Below are positions 63,756 to 64,000 of a stretch of 64,000 bases of DNA, piece after piece; position 1 is the first letter of the stretch; every line of letters starts with the position of its first letter. A program made the translations under genes and the position numbers. The DNA comes from Herbaspirillum sp. GTDB taxonomy: Bacteria; Pseudomonadota; Gammaproteobacteria; Burkholderiales; Burkholderiaceae_D. The stretch lies in assembly GCA_028292625.1 (NCBI GenBank), contig JAQGLY010000020.1, positions 1 through 64,000 on the forward strand, written 5' to 3'. The notes below the pieces were generated by a model that was not told the DNA's origin, ran no database searches, and worked only from the letters and a program-made list of their open reading frames with translations.

Positions 63756-64000
63756 GTGCGTTTCTTTCCCAGGTAAGCCTGCACCACGACCGGATTCGAC
63801 AAGACCGCGTCCGGCGTGCCGTCCGCGATCTTTTCTCCATGGTGCAGCACCAGCAGGCGGTCCGACAGGCTTTTGATGGCCTTGATGACGTGCTCGATGA
63901 CCAGCACGCTGATGCCCTGCGCGCGCACTTTGCGAATCACGTCGATGACTTCATCGATTTCAACGTGATTCAGGCCGGCCATGACTTCGTCGCACAACAG
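63752..64000 (-). CDS. livG: Branched-chain amino-acid ABC transporter ATPase LivG, C-terminal part
   Basis: Partial at the window edge. The visible C-terminal 83 or so codons contain the end of Walker B with D-loop (LCDEVMAGLNHVEIDEVIDV), the switch-region His (GISVLVIEHVIKAIKSLSDR) and the LivG tail motif HHGEKIADGTPDAVLSNPVV followed by VQAYLGKKRT. The frame continues past base 64000, so its start is outside. It overlaps livF by 4 bp in one operon. Confidence 0.88.
   Translation of the reverse strand: MLCDEVMAGLNHVEIDEVIDVIRKVRAQGISVLVIEHVIKAIKSLSDRLLVLHHGEKIADGTPDAVLSNPVVVQAYLGKKRT

Noticed and set aside
1-64000. CRISPR arrays, tRNA, rRNA and intact insertion sequences
   Set aside because: No regularly spaced repeats, no cloverleaf or rRNA-like stretches and no transposase frame were seen by eye; very diverged cases could be missed.

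Overview
The window looks like a chromosomal segment of a betaproteobacterium, probably Burkholderiales (an Oxalobacteraceae- or Burkholderia-like lineage). This is inferred from moderately high GC, a codon bias that leaves antisense frames open, and gene families common there: a DUF5993-dsbB pair, AmpG, an NAD-dependent formate dehydrogenase, an MdtABC-type RND operon, CueR/CopZ/CopA and a Bordetella/Ysc-like type III secretion locus. The species cannot be fixed from the sequence. No rRNA, tRNA, CRISPR array or intact transposase was seen.

Layout. (1) 1-7778: large secreted or surface proteins of the DUF11/SdrD-repeat plus outer-membrane beta-barrel type. An internal coding block of about 0.85 kb (roughly 4460-5330) lies in the opposite orientation and breaks the reading frame of the surface protein. 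(2) 7988-11863: a DUF5993-dsbB pair, a tyrosine-phosphatase-like protein, and an amidase lipoprotein next to AmpG (cell-wall recycling). (3) 12188-15491: two diverged tandem paralogues of unknown function and a 569-aa protein with a Ser/Thr/Pro/Asn-rich N-terminus, possibly type III substrates. (4) 15537-17968: a class A penicillin-binding protein (PBP1A) split by a frameshift. (5) 18138-25513: an ArgP-like regulator, ArsC, a FapA/DUF342 protein and a 1343-aa Pls/PosA-type single-module NRPS with membrane-embedded left-handed beta-helix domains. (6) 25973-35872: a type III secretion locus. It has two putative secreted proteins on +, then sctD-sctF-ECF sigma-TPR chaperone-CesT-like chaperone-sctI-sctJ-sctK-sctL-sctN on -, and a divergent ToxR/ToxS-like membrane regulator pair. 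sctN ends abruptly, and the truncated start of another gene faces it on the other strand. No sctO-U, sctV or sctC is present. (7) 35865-45230: an acyltransferase, a Tim44-domain protein, small secreted proteins, an antiporter, a GNAT and astA-astB. (8) 44841-47804: cueR, copZ and copA copper efflux. (9) 48346-58342: an aldo/keto reductase and a four-gene RND operon (adaptor, MdtB-like, MdtC-like, outer membrane factor). (10) 58663-64000: haloacid dehalogenase, DMT exporter, LysR regulator, formate dehydrogenase, livF and the end of livG.

The unifying odd signal is local rearrangement and decay. Two points show coding DNA abruptly joined to antisense coding DNA (about 4460/5330 and about 27408), PBP1A is frameshifted, and degenerate repeat-like fragments lie at 17955 and 58566. 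The type III locus as it stands cannot be complete. The most interesting intact gene is the Pls/PosA-type synthetase, a candidate producer of an amino-acid homopolymer.
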